This document shows, piece by piece, positions 36,235-44,700 of a stretch of DNA of 64,000 nt (position 1 is the stretch's first letter; every line of letters starts with the position of its first letter). Source of the stretch: Acidobacteriota bacterium (lineage in GTDB: Bacteria; Acidobacteriota; Terriglobia; UBA7540); the NCBI GenBank assembly GCA_902812365.1, contig CADDZC010000004.1, positions 37,287 to 101,286 on the forward strand, read 5' to 3'. The translations under genes were made by a program, and so were the position numbers. The notes below the pieces were generated by a model that searched no databases, was not told where the DNA came from, and worked only from the letters and a program-made list of their open reading frames with translations.

Positions 36235-36978
36235 TCAGCCTTCGGCCTTCCCCAGGCTGCTTTCAGGCAGCGATGGGCCACCCTCCGAGACCCGGGGCGC
36301 CCCCTCCAGTCGTCCGTCGTACTTCAGCCGCCCCCCATCGAGTTCCACCAGGCGATGAGCTAGGGCCGCACCCTGCTCGAAGTTGTGGTTGGACAGGATC
36401 AGCGCTTTGCCTTGCCGAACGAGTCCTGCCAACAGCAATTCCAGATTCTTCACAGAGGTCGCGTCGAGGCCGGTAAAAGGTTCGTCGAGCAACAGAAATG
36501 TGGGATCGTGCAGAAACGCCCGCGCCAGGGATGTGCGCTGGACAAGCCCCCGCGATAAGGTCCGAACGGGTTCGTCAGCCCGCGCCCCGAGGTCGAACAG
36601 ATCCAGCGCCGAGCTAACGGCTCGATCCAAGTCTCGCAACCCGAACAAGCGGCCCGAGAATCGCAAATTCTCGCGGGGGCTCAGCTCGCCATAAAGAAAA
36701 CTGGAATGCGAGGCGAACCCGAGAGCCTTCTTGGGAGCGGCAGAGTTCTCGATCAGGTTGCGGCCCTCAAAACGGACCTCGCCTTCGCTAGGCCGCGCCA
36801 GGCCAGCCAACGTTCTCAACAAGGTCGTCTTTCCCGCCCCATTAGGACCGTACACCAGGACCGATTCGCCCGGAACAAACCGCAGCGACACATTCCTTAA
36901 AGCGGCGACATCCCCGAAGTACTTCGAGACCCGGTGCAGTTCGAGGGCGCGCTCAGCGCGGGATGTGGCGGGCGGCAT
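36235..36978 (-). CDS. ccmA: Haem exporter ATP-binding protein CcmA
   Basis: This 247-residue ABC ATPase has Walker A YGPNGAGKTTLLRTLAG, an ABC signature replaced by LSRGLVQRTSLARAF, and Walker B FLLLDEPFTGLD with the switch His in LSNHNFEQG. The first 26 bp overlap the end of the upstream membrane-protein gene, suggesting translational coupling. With CcmB it uses ATP to release holo-CcmE from CcmC. The C-terminal 20 residues are low in complexity. Confidence 0.92.
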   Translation of the reverse strand: MPPATSRAERALELHRVSKYFGDVAALRNVSLRFVPGESVLVYGPNGAGKTTLLRTLAGLARPSEGEVRFEGRNLIENSAAPKKALGFASHSSFLYGELSPRENLRFSGRLFGLRDLDRAVSSALDLFDLGARADEPVRTLSRGLVQRTSLARAFLHDPTFLLLDEPFTGLDATSVKNLELLLAGLVRQGKALILSNHNFEQGAALAHRLVELDGGRLKYDGRLEGAPRVSEGGPSLPESSLGKAEG

Positions 36979-38254
36979 AGGACTCGAGCGCGGCCGGAGG
37001 ATGCTTTTTAAGAATCGCCACCAGCTTAGCCTTCAGCTCCAAGCGTTCCTTCCAGTACTTGCCCTCGGCGATTTTGCCGGCCGCGAACAACTCATCGAGG
37101 TCGGCCAGCGAATTGAGCCAACTTTCGACTCTGGCGCTGAACCTCTGTCGCTGCGGACCGGCCGGAGCGCCTGCCTTCGCGCGTTTCCATTCCCGGGTGA
37201 TCCGCACGCCCAGCGCCCAGAAAAGCAAGATCAGGAAGCAAGCGAGCAGCGGCACGCTGAGACGCGTCATCGCGTTGGGCAGCACCTTCACTTCCTCCGA
37301 TTGCTGTCCGTTCCCGGATTCCTCCGGCGGGCCGGACTCCCCGCTCAAGTCCGCATTGAGCGCAGCTCCGCGAGGCACGCGCGCGGCTTCGAACCGCGCC
37401 ACTTGGCGGTCGGAGTCGACGGCCTCGAATTTGAAGACCGACGACCTCACCTCCAGCGTCGGAGGGTAGACGAACAGTTCCGCCCGCACGATGGGGTAGG
37501 AGGCCTGCTCATGAAAGCGGAGGCCGCCCGGCGTGTAGCCTAGCTCGTACTGCACGGTTACGATCGTCACCCCGGGCTTGAAGGGGTAGCGGATGGAAAA
37601 TTCACCCGGCGACCGCCCGGCTTGGGCCTCTTGCGGCAACGGCATGTTCATCAGACCCGTCACGGTGACGGCCGGCTCGGTGACTTCGTTCGGCACATGG
37701 AAGCGGAAAGTGGCGGCGGGGTCAAAATAAGAACGGGGCGGGTTGGTGACGTTATCCACGGCGTACTGCTCCTGGATGTGCACCTTGTCGCCTTCGGCGG
37801 CGACCAAAGCCCGCAACTCGGAGATGGACAGCCCGGAGTCGGAGCCTGTCGACTCGTAAACCGTCAAGTCGACCGACGCCGTTCCCTTATCGTTAAACTG
37901 AGCAAGCTGGTTGTACGGCACACCCTGAAACTCCGTCGAAACCAGATACAACGCCTTCGGGTCAATCTGGCCTTGAGAGAAAACAAAATGACCGTTCTGA
38001 TCAGTCCACGTCGAGGCGATTTGTTGCATTCCACCCCGTGGCGTCAAAAGGCGGACGGCGAGCTCAGCGACCGGACGGCCGAGGGTCCCATTGGTCACCG
38101 CGCCCTCAACCCGGCCCTGGCCGAGTGAGACGGCCGGCGCCGCGAAGATGACAACGGCCAGGCAGACCACCCAGCCGGCCAAGCGCAACGAGACAGTCCA
38201 CAAACCGTTGAGTGTGCCGAGGAGATACGAACCAAACTTCCCTCGTCTCCGCAT
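36953..38254 (-). CDS. Membrane-anchored carboxypeptidase-regulatory-like protein in the ccm operon
   Basis: This 433-residue protein has an N-terminal TM/signal segment (LAGWVVCLAVVIFAAPAVSL). A carboxypeptidase-regulatory-like beta domain follows (GRVEGAVTNGTLGRPVAELA, STWTDQNGHFVFSQGQ). A second beta-rich domain is near residues 165-280, with a TM segment at about 320-340 (LSVPLLACFLILLFWALGVR). The cytoplasmic tail carries a helical LADLDELFAAGKIAEGKYWK, reminiscent of the short helix in CcmI-like and zinc-ribbon neighbours. Its role in cytochrome maturation is inferred from location between the zinc-ribbon gene and ccmA. Confidence 0.75.
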   Translation of the reverse strand: MRRRGKFGSYLLGTLNGLWTVSLRLAGWVVCLAVVIFAAPAVSLGQGRVEGAVTNGTLGRPVAELAVRLLTPRGGMQQIASTWTDQNGHFVFSQGQIDPKALYLVSTEFQGVPYNQLAQFNDKGTASVDLTVYESTGSDSGLSISELRALVAAEGDKVHIQEQYAVDNVTNPPRSYFDPAATFRFHVPNEVTEPAVTVTGLMNMPLPQEAQAGRSPGEFSIRYPFKPGVTIVTVQYELGYTPGGLRFHEQASYPIVRAELFVYPPTLEVRSSVFKFEAVDSDRQVARFEAARVPRGAALNADLSGESGPPEESGNGQQSEEVKVLPNAMTRLSVPLLACFLILLFWALGVRITREWKRAKAGAPAGPQRQRFSARVESWLNSLADLDELFAAGKIAEGKYWKERLELKAKLVAILKKHPPAALESYAARHIPR

Positions 38255-38291
38255 AGTCTGCTCGCTCGTTGGGCTCGGCCCCTCGATCCGT

Positions 38292-38741
38292 CTAGCGGCC
38301 GGTTCGCGGTGTGATGCGAGATCCGCATTCGCCGCAAAACTTTACGGGCAAGGGATTCTCGAACCCACATTGGGCGCAAACGTAGGATTCCACCGCCGGC
38401 AGCCGGCGGCGTCCGCGCCGCCGGGCAACTTCGTCCTCGATAAAGTTGTCCTCCACCGCCGTATGTTCCAAATCCTGGGCGGCGGCCATGAGCTGAGCCG
38501 CTTCCCGACGGTAATTTTGCCTGAGGCGCTCGTAATCCTCGAGGGCGATCTTCTTCGCCTGATATTCGAACTCCAGGTCTTGCAAGTTTTCGTAGGCCAC
38601 CAGCCGCCGGCGTCTAAGGTCGGAGAGCGGAGTGACATCGACCGGTAAAGTCTCCTTCGCACCGCTGTCCGCAGAAAGAAGCGGGAAAACGACGAAGACC
38701 GCCAACCCCCCCGCGATTGCGAATACAACAACCAGAGGCAT
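38292..38741 (-). CDS. TM zinc-ribbon protein in the ccm operon (CcmI-like position)
   Basis: The 149-residue product starts at ATG 38741 (MPLVVVFAIAGGLAVFVVFP), one TM segment. A helical region follows with LRRRRLVAYENLQDLEFEYQ and KKIALEDYERLRQNYRREAA, which resembles the CcmI N-terminal 'l-r-e-al---i-dLe-d---Gkl---dy--l--' pattern. The C-terminus is a zinc ribbon: CAQCGFENPLPVKFCGECGS. It lies 14 bp after ccmH. It may replace CcmI as a cytochrome chaperone, which is an inference. Confidence 0.75.
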   Translation of the reverse strand: MPLVVVFAIAGGLAVFVVFPLLSADSGAKETLPVDVTPLSDLRRRRLVAYENLQDLEFEYQAKKIALEDYERLRQNYRREAAQLMAAAQDLEHTAVEDNFIEDEVARRRGRRRLPAVESYVCAQCGFENPLPVKFCGECGSRITPRTGR

Positions 38742-38755
38742 CAAACTTAGTTCTC

Positions 38756-39241
38756 TCAGCGATCCAGCCCCAGCCGCTCCATTTCCTCGTCGACAGCCTC
38801 GAGCCATTTCGCGTCCGTCCGGCCCGCCCATGGGCCGGGTTTCTCTGCCGGTAACTCCCGCCAGCGTCGCACCAAAATCACCACCAGCACCAAGCCGGTC
38901 ACGACTGCGAGAGCCGGTAGAGTCCAGACCATGATGTTGAATCCTCTGGCCGGGGGAGCTGCCAGCACCTTGACGCCGTACTGCAGCACGAAATCTTGCA
39001 TAATCGTCGCCTGGCTCTTTCCGGCGGCGATTTCCTTGGCGGCCATCGCCTTCATCTGATCACGGGAAAAGCATTGCTCGTGGTTACAGGTGCCGACGGG
39101 GAAGTTGCAACCTCCACACTGGCAAATCAGCGCCTTAGAGATGGAATCAACCGTGGGTTGGTTGTCGGCCGCGCTCGCCGGTGCTATCCATCCGCAGCCG
39201 AGCGCCACTATCAAAAATAAGAAAGATGTCCGTGACTGCAT
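38756..39241 (-). CDS. ccmH: Cytochrome c maturation protein CcmH
   Basis: The 161-residue product starts at ATG 39241 (MQSRTSFLFLIVALGCGWIA), a signal peptide. The redox motif is ISKALICQCGGCNFPVGTCN followed by HEQCFSRDQMKAMAAKEI, so the CxxC pair has two extra Cys. A C-terminal TM segment (WTLPALAVVTGLVLVVILVR) anchors it. It reduces or holds the CxxCH motif of apocytochromes for haem attachment. The same Cys pattern recurs in two other proteins of this window. Confidence 0.9.
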   Translation of the reverse strand: MQSRTSFLFLIVALGCGWIAPASAADNQPTVDSISKALICQCGGCNFPVGTCNHEQCFSRDQMKAMAAKEIAAGKSQATIMQDFVLQYGVKVLAAPPARGFNIMVWTLPALAVVTGLVLVVILVRRWRELPAEKPGPWAGRTDAKWLEAVDEEMERLGLDR

Positions 39242-39320
39242 AGTCTTTCGCGCCGACAGGGTTGCGCATGTGCGCTTTGAACGAGCTCGGCCCGCCATCC
39301 GCCCCCACATCGGCCGACTC

Positions 39321-41363
39321 CTAATTTTCTCCGGGCGACCGGCCGTCGATGACCTCGGCCGCCTCTTCCTGCTGCTGGCGAAGATGCGCCAGCTCGCGCT
39401 CCACGCGGCTCGGGACGAGCGCCAGCAGAGTCCCGAGGAACAGCACCGCCCCTCCGATCCACACCCAGGCCACGAGCGGGTTGATAAACACCTGAATGAT
39501 GGCCTTGTTCGTCTGCTGGTCCTGCCCGGCCAGCACCACGTACAGGTCCTCGGCGAGGGTCGAGTGGAGTGCCACATGACTCAGCATTTCTTGGCTGGCC
39601 TTGAACAAGCGCCGCTCGGGCTCGAGCGTCCCCAGGGCGTAGCCGCCTTTCACAACCGCAAGCGCAGCGCGTACATATTCGTAGTTGGCGTTCTCGCCGG
39701 CGGAAAGGCTTGTGCAGCGCAGCACATAATCCTTGACACGCAACAGGTCCCCCTCCTCCATCGTCGCTCGGGCCTCGGTGCGGAAGGCCTGGCCGACGAA
39801 GCCGACAAAGAGCAGCACCACCCCGATATGGATGACGTAGCCGCCGTAACGCCGCGTGTTTCGCAGGGTCAGGTTGTACATAGCCTGGAGAAAATTCTCG
39901 CCGAACGCCCGCTGGCGAGTCCGCGCGCCTTTGTAAAATTCCTGCCCAATGCTGCCGGCGACGAAGGCACAAAGGAAAATCGTCATCCACGGATAGAGGT
40001 CGCGCACGCCTTTAACCAAGAGAATCAGACCCGTCGTCCCGGCCAGGATTAGCGGGGCCGTGAAGCTGCGCCGGATGCTGCGAAAGCTCGTCTTTCGCCA
40101 TGCCAGCAGCGGCCCGGCTCCGGTCAGAAAGAGCAGGATGAGCCCGATTGGAATCATGAAACGGTTGAAAAAAGGCGGTCCCACGGTGACGGTGGAGTTT
40201 TCGACGGCCTTCGAGACGATCGGGAAGATCGTCCCCCACAACACCGCGAACACTGCCGCCAGCAGCACCCAGTTGTTAAACAGAAATCCGCTCTCGCGCG
40301 AGACGACCGAATCGAGACGATTTTCGCTCTTCAGATATTCCAGCCGCAGGAACAGCAGCGTCAGGGAAAAAGTCAGGATGATGCCCAGGAAGACGGCAAA
40401 GTAAGGTCCGATGTCGGATTGCGCAAAGGCGTGAATGGAGGAGACGATGCCGCTGCGCGTCAGGAAAGTGCCGAAGATAGAGAGGAAAAACAGCGAGATC
40501 ACCAGCACGATGTTCCATACTTTGAGCATCCCGCGCTTTTCCTGAATCATCACTGAGTGCAGGAAGGCCGTGCCGGCCAGCCACGGCAGAAGCGAGGCGT
40601 TCTCTACCGGGTCCCAGGCCCAATAGCCACCCCAGCCAAGCACTTCGTAAGCCCAATTACCGCCCAGCACAATGCCCGCGCCGAGAAACATCCACGGCAC
40701 CATCGTCCAGCGGCGCGTGGTGCGAATCCAATTGTCGCCGAGTTGCTTGGTCAGCAGCGCCGCCATGGCAAACGCAAACGGCACCACCATACCGACGTAA
40801 CCGAGATAGAGCATCGGAGGGTGGATCACCATCGACGGATACTGGAGCGAAGGGTTGAGGCCGTTGCCATCGGGCGCTGTGAAGGCGGCCAGGGCTCCGT
40901 TGGGGCCCTCGAGGGCCAGTTCGGTGAAAGGATTGGCGACTCGCAGCACCAGCCATGAAAAGAAGACGCCCGTGCCCATCAGGATGGAGACCACGTAAGG
41001 CATGAGCTGGCGGTTCGTGCGCCGGTTCATCCAAACCACGCCGGCGCCGTAGAGGGCGAGCAGCCACGTCCAGAACAGCAGCGACCCTTCCTGTCCCGAC
41101 CACAAGACGGGAACCTTGTAATAGAGCGGCAAGGCGCGGTTCGAGTGGGCGGCCACATAGCCATTGTGAAAATCATCGCTGAGAATGAGATATTCGAGGG
41201 CCAAGACGGCCAGCGTTATCATTACCCCAAAGGCCAGAGCCGCCCGCTCGGCGCTGCGAGTGATCTTGACGCTGCGAAACTTGCCGCCCAGGGCTCCCGC
41301 CACCGCCCCGTAAACCGCGAAGGCCAGGGCGGCGATCAGCCCCACGCTACCAAATTGATTCAT
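39321..41363 (-). CDS. ccmF: Cytochrome c haem lyase CcmF
   Basis: This 680-residue polytopic protein has the haem-handling WWD motif as WGGYWAWDPVENASLLPWLA, preceded by GGNWAYEVLG. The conserved segments VLWSGQEGSLLFWTWLLALY, MVIHPPMLYLGYVGMVVPFA and GTFLTRSGIVSSIHAFAQSD carry the expected His and aromatic positions. It joins haem from CcmE to apocytochrome c together with CcmH. The C-terminal part includes LAEDLYVVLAGQDQQTNKAI. Start ATG 41363 lies 59 bp after ccmE. Confidence 0.96.
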   Translation of the reverse strand: MNQFGSVGLIAALAFAVYGAVAGALGGKFRSVKITRSAERAALAFGVMITLAVLALEYLILSDDFHNGYVAAHSNRALPLYYKVPVLWSGQEGSLLFWTWLLALYGAGVVWMNRRTNRQLMPYVVSILMGTGVFFSWLVLRVANPFTELALEGPNGALAAFTAPDGNGLNPSLQYPSMVIHPPMLYLGYVGMVVPFAFAMAALLTKQLGDNWIRTTRRWTMVPWMFLGAGIVLGGNWAYEVLGWGGYWAWDPVENASLLPWLAGTAFLHSVMIQEKRGMLKVWNIVLVISLFFLSIFGTFLTRSGIVSSIHAFAQSDIGPYFAVFLGIILTFSLTLLFLRLEYLKSENRLDSVVSRESGFLFNNWVLLAAVFAVLWGTIFPIVSKAVENSTVTVGPPFFNRFMIPIGLILLFLTGAGPLLAWRKTSFRSIRRSFTAPLILAGTTGLILLVKGVRDLYPWMTIFLCAFVAGSIGQEFYKGARTRQRAFGENFLQAMYNLTLRNTRRYGGYVIHIGVVLLFVGFVGQAFRTEARATMEEGDLLRVKDYVLRCTSLSAGENANYEYVRAALAVVKGGYALGTLEPERRLFKASQEMLSHVALHSTLAEDLYVVLAGQDQQTNKAIIQVFINPLVAWVWIGGAVLFLGTLLALVPSRVERELAHLRQQQEEAAEVIDGRSPGEN

Positions 41364-41422
41364 GATGCCTCACCGCAGCCGAGTAACACCGATTCATCGC
41401 TGGTCCCTCGCCGAACCGCGCC

Positions 41423-41836
41423 CTACTGGCCCACCGCCGCCTGTGCCCCGCCCGGCGCCGCCTGATATTTCGACGCGCACTTCGCCTGCACCCTCTCGGC
41501 TTCGAACACGCCGTTCGGCTTGTAGCTGCCTTCGATGATGGCTTCCGCCCCACCCTTAAACGTGTCCGGCAGCGCGTCCTCGCCGACGTAAGTCACGGGG
41601 ACTGAATCGGCGCCTTGCGCCAAGCGGAAGGTGACCACACGCTCATGGCGCACGATGGAATGGGGTGCCACCACGCCTCCCACCCGCACGCGCTCGCGCG
41701 CCACCTTGCCCCTTAGCAGTTCGCTGACCGTTACATAATATGTCTCGCTCTCGCGAAAGCCCGAAACGGCTTCCCAGGCCACCAAGCCGAGAATGATGGC
41801 GATCCCGATCCCGAATTTCCAGTGCTTGCTCGTCAT
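41423..41836 (-). CDS. ccmE: Haem chaperone CcmE, CxxxY variant
   Basis: This 137-residue protein has an N-terminal TM anchor (FGIGIAIILGLVAWEAVSGF) and an OB-fold with YYVTVSELLRG, RVRVGGVVAPHSI and FKGGAEAIIEGSYKPNGVFE. The haem-attachment site reads VQAKCASKYQAAPG: Cys replaces the usual His of HxxxY, while Tyr is kept. CxxxY CcmE proteins are known from archaea and delta-proteobacteria. It carries haem from CcmC to CcmF. It is the first gene of the visible ccm cluster. Confidence 0.93.
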   Translation of the reverse strand: MTSKHWKFGIGIAIILGLVAWEAVSGFRESETYYVTVSELLRGKVARERVRVGGVVAPHSIVRHERVVTFRLAQGADSVPVTYVGEDALPDTFKGGAEAIIEGSYKPNGVFEAERVQAKCASKYQAAPGGAQAAVGQ

Positions 41837-41948
41837 GATTGAGTTTCGCAGCGCTCGGCTCTTGTCCGCCCCCCGCGCTGCCCGCCGCGCTGTCTACGCC
41901 GCCGGCGGAACCGCTTAAACAACATTGTGTTCCGGGAAGCCGGGCAAG

Positions 41949-42828
41949 TCAAACGGGAATTACCCTTTCGCCGGGCCGCAAGCCGCCATAATAGTCGGGG
42001 CCGGCGCTACCAGTGGGAACGAAGACCAGATCCCGGTCCGGGTCGACCGCCATGACCGACCAGGCGTTGCCGGCACCCGTCAGCCACGTCTTCGCTTTCG
42101 GGCGGTCGAGCAGAATCAGGTTCCAGCTCCACCGCCGTGCGGCTGAGCGAGCGTCAAAGGCTCGCACTACACCGCTCGGCATCTGGACACGGGCGTTGTT
42201 ACCGATCACTGCCGGCGGCGAGGTCATGTGGTACCAACCCTCCGCGTAACCGGGTACCTCTCGCAGGCTGACCTGACCGTATTCGCCAAACTCCCCGCAC
42301 GGGGCCCCCGTCGCCGCGTCCAGGGCGATGAGCCGCGCATTGAGCTTGGCCTCAAACAGGCGCCGGCCACAAGGTTTGCCGGGCCCCCGCGCGATCCACC
42401 CAGGTGGCAACTCCGCGATTGATGAGCCCGTCGCCGTAATCTCAGGTCGGGTCGACCAATGGGTCGTAAGCCCAACGGTCGGCCCAGTTTCGGAGTCAAG
42501 GGCGATCACCCGATTGAAGGGTGTTGTGAAGTAGAGCCTGCCGTCCACCAGGATAGGCATGGTCTCAAACCCGTTCCTTCTCCGCTCATGGGTGCCGTCG
42601 GAGATGTCGCCGGTGAAGGACCCAGGCGATCTTGAGCCGGGATACATTCTGCCGATTGATTTCGGTCAGCAGCGAGTAACGCATACCGCCCGGATCGTGG
42701 CCGTAGGGTGGCCAATCATCGTTAGAGCCACCTCCGGAAGGGTCGGCCCCCGTTGTCACGGCCGCCGCGTCAACCAGCGCGAAACTGCTGAGCAGGGCGA
42801 TCCGCTGTCTCCAGCGGACTTTCTTCAT
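41949..42828 (-). pseudogene. Decayed PQQ-dependent dehydrogenase (frameshifted and truncated)
   Basis: Two frames together encode the N-terminal part of a quinoprotein glucose/alcohol dehydrogenase. The first (from ATG 42828) has a signal peptide and DDWPPYGHDPGGMRYSLLTE, then INRQNVSRLKIAWVLH. The second continues in another frame near 42610 with TGDISDGTHERRRNGFETMP, ILVDGRLYFTTPFNRVIALD and WSVMAVDPDRDLVFVPTGSA. The switch needs a frameshift, and the protein stops about 300 residues in, before most of the propeller. It interrupts the two redox gene clusters. Confidence 0.8.
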
Positions 42829-42992
42829 CAAAACTCCTGCAATGAGGTCGCCGGACAAAGATCTGCCAGCCGCCGGCGTAGCGGCTGAGCAAGCTCTTCA
42901 ACCTCGCGCCGCGGCAGCAAACGCCCTTATCCAACCACGGTGTCGGGGTTTTTCCCTTAATCACGAGCGCACCGTCCGGCGGCTGTCGAAGA

Positions 42993-43088
42993 CTACTCCT
43001 TCTCAAACTTTTCTATCACGACGATCGCCAGGGCAATGACGGTGGCGGCGATCTTCAAGGCGCGTTTGATGTTCTTGAGGGTCAACAT
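42993..43088 (-). CDS. Possible 31-residue small membrane protein
   Basis: A 31-codon frame starts at ATG 43088 and reads MLTLKNIKRALKIAATVIAL then AIVVIEKFEKE: a basic N-terminus, hydrophobic middle and charged C-terminus. It overlaps the end of the phosphoesterase gene in another frame. The overlapping tail of that gene is Arg/His-rich and looks like an out-of-frame reading. The ribosome-binding site (GAGGTG or GAAGG) is not ideally spaced. Confidence 0.35.
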   Translation of the reverse strand: MLTLKNIKRALKIAATVIALAIVVIEKFEKE

Positions 43089-43665
43089 GGCCTTCGTTCA
43101 CCTCGATATTCACCTCCAGCCGAAGCTGATTGAGCACAACTCCATTGTAACCTGCAAGCCTCAGGATCGTCGCTTCTATGCCGCCCGGTGCGATCTCCAG
43201 ACGTCCGCAGGAGCGGGGCAAGGAAAAACGCTGGGGGCCGGCGCTGCCTGGATTGAAAAACAGCCGGCGGCGAAGGTTCACCAGGCAAGGCCGGTGAGTG
43301 TGGCCGAACACAACCACGTTGGTCGAGCCATGGAAAGCCGCCATCAATCGGTCCAGCGCCGGCAAGCGACCGCCAGCCAGCGCGGTCCGGGCCCAGGCTT
43401 CGAGCTCTGATGGTGGCGCGGGCAGAATGTGGAGCATCTCGACCGTCAGGCTGTGGAAACTCAACCGCGACGACGGTGGCAGGTCGAGCTCCGGGTTGTC
43501 CACATTGCCCCGCACGGCATAGACCGGGGCAATGGCGGCAAGTTCGTTAAGAACCTCGGCTGAGCCGACATCGCCGGCGTGCAGGATGGCGTCCACGCCC
43601 GCGAACATTCGATTGAGCCCGGGATCGAAAAAACCGTGAGTGTCCGCTATAACACCCAGCTTCAT
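43003..43665 (-). CDS. YfcE/MJ0936-type metallophosphoesterase
   Basis: The 220-residue product starts at ATG 43665 (MKLGVIADTHGFFDPGLNRM). The metal-binding motifs are present: DTHG near residue 8, ILHAGDVG, VRGNVDN, and VVFGHTHRPCL, followed by LFFNPGSAG. Members are phosphodiesterases with two metal ions. The last 30 residues (from about DPQEHQTRLEDRRHRH) are beyond the normal family end and overlap the 31-codon frame. Confidence 0.88.
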   Translation of the reverse strand: MKLGVIADTHGFFDPGLNRMFAGVDAILHAGDVGSAEVLNELAAIAPVYAVRGNVDNPELDLPPSSRLSFHSLTVEMLHILPAPPSELEAWARTALAGGRLPALDRLMAAFHGSTNVVVFGHTHRPCLVNLRRRLFFNPGSAGPQRFSLPRSCGRLEIAPGGIEATILRLAGYNGVVLNQLRLEVNIEVNEGHVDPQEHQTRLEDRRHRHCPGDRRDRKV

Positions 43666-44093
43666 CGATGGGAACCTGCCGCGGGCGAGGTTTCGTCGCT
43701 CACAATCGATTGCGCCAGGCGCGCGGAAGTTCGACATTCGGGCTGATTGAGGCGGCACGCGGCGATGCTTTGGCCGCAACCGCACGAGCAGGGCTCCATG
43801 TTAAGCCGATAGAGCACCCGCGGCCTCACCGTGGCGGGAAGTTCATCGGGTTTCAGGTCGGGCAGCTCGGTGATGTTACTGGGCACAAAGTCGCCGCGAA
43901 CTGGGGGACATCCGGCGGCGAGCGGCTCGAGCGGCGCCGGGGTGAAGCGCGGGCCTCGGGGTTGCAAGGCCCAGACCAGAAGCGCCAGCAGGATCAGCGA
44001 CGCCGCTACCAGAGCCGGAGAATGGCGCTCGGCACCGGAAGGCTCCTTGCGGTTCGTCCCGTCCGAATTCGGCTCAGTGGGAAGCATCGGCAT
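43662..44093 (-). CDS. Membrane-anchored Cys-rich protein with CcmH-like CxCGC motif
   Basis: The 143-residue product starts at ATG 44093 or ATG 44087 (MPMLPTEPNSDGTNRKEPSG). One TM segment (SPALVAASLILLALLVWALQ) is followed by a periplasmic part ending in MEPCSCGCGQSIAACRLNQP and ECRTSARLAQSIV. The spacing C-x-C-G-C and later Cys residues parallels CcmH (CQCGGC) and the TlpA-like C-terminus (CQCGGC). It overlaps the upstream gene by 20 bp and the phosphoesterase by 4 bp. The function is not known; a thiol or metal role in the redox cluster is inferred. Confidence 0.7.
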   Translation of the reverse strand: MPMLPTEPNSDGTNRKEPSGAERHSPALVAASLILLALLVWALQPRGPRFTPAPLEPLAAGCPPVRGDFVPSNITELPDLKPDELPATVRPRVLYRLNMEPCSCGCGQSIAACRLNQPECRTSARLAQSIVSDETSPAAGSHR

Positions 44094-44640
44094 GCCCAGA
44101 GGTGGCCGGCGATACCTCGATGGTGAACGATAGCGGCACGCTGGTGGGGGCAAGGCAGGCTTGGTTGTTGCAGGCCTGATACAGGAGTTTGCCGGTCAGC
44201 CGGTAGCTGCCGGGGCGCGCGTTCGATGCCACCCTTAAGACCGCGCTTACCACCACTTTGCCCTCGTAGACCGAGAGCGGCGTATCTGAAAACATGAACT
44301 TCCGCAGCGTGCCGCGGGGATAGGAAACCGTCTCAATGGCAATGTCTTTGGTGGCATCAAGCTTGAGCTCCGTCGGAATTAAATAATCCAGAGTGGGCTT
44401 GTGGGCGTTGAGATGATAGCCGGGCTCGATCGCGGCCATCACCGTGACCTTGATAAAGCCGCCTGGGCGAACGGCGGGGCGCTCGAGCAGGACGCGCGCC
44501 CGCACGATCGGAGGATGGTTCTGGGCGCGGGCATTCGCAACCAGAACAAGGCCCCCAATAATCGCCGCCGTGACTGGCAGTCGTCGCCCTTCCGTGTGCG
44601 CTCTGCTCTTCATGAAACGAACCGTTCCCAACCTCCTCAT
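44074..44640 (-). CDS. DsbD N-terminal-domain-like exported protein
   Basis: The 188-residue product may start at ATG 44640 or ATG 44613 (MKSRAHTEGRRLPVTAAIIG), with a signal peptide. It contains VTVMAAIEPGYHLNAHKPTL, SVYEGKVVVSAVLRVASNAR and GKLLYQACNNQACLAPTSVP. This is the DsbD alpha (PF11412) immunoglobulin-like fold with its C--(Q)AC pair. In DsbD this domain passes electrons from the membrane domain to periplasmic partners. Here it is a separate protein beside CcdA and a TlpA-like thioredoxin. Confidence 0.8.
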   Translation of the reverse strand: MRRLGTVRFMKSRAHTEGRRLPVTAAIIGGLVLVANARAQNHPPIVRARVLLERPAVRPGGFIKVTVMAAIEPGYHLNAHKPTLDYLIPTELKLDATKDIAIETVSYPRGTLRKFMFSDTPLSVYEGKVVVSAVLRVASNARPGSYRLTGKLLYQACNNQACLAPTSVPLSFTIEVSPATSGHADASH

Positions 44641-44700
44641 GCGGTCGTGCCGCGGCTGCTGATCCTCGCCGCGGCCGAACTCCCAGCCCCTTGGCCCCGC

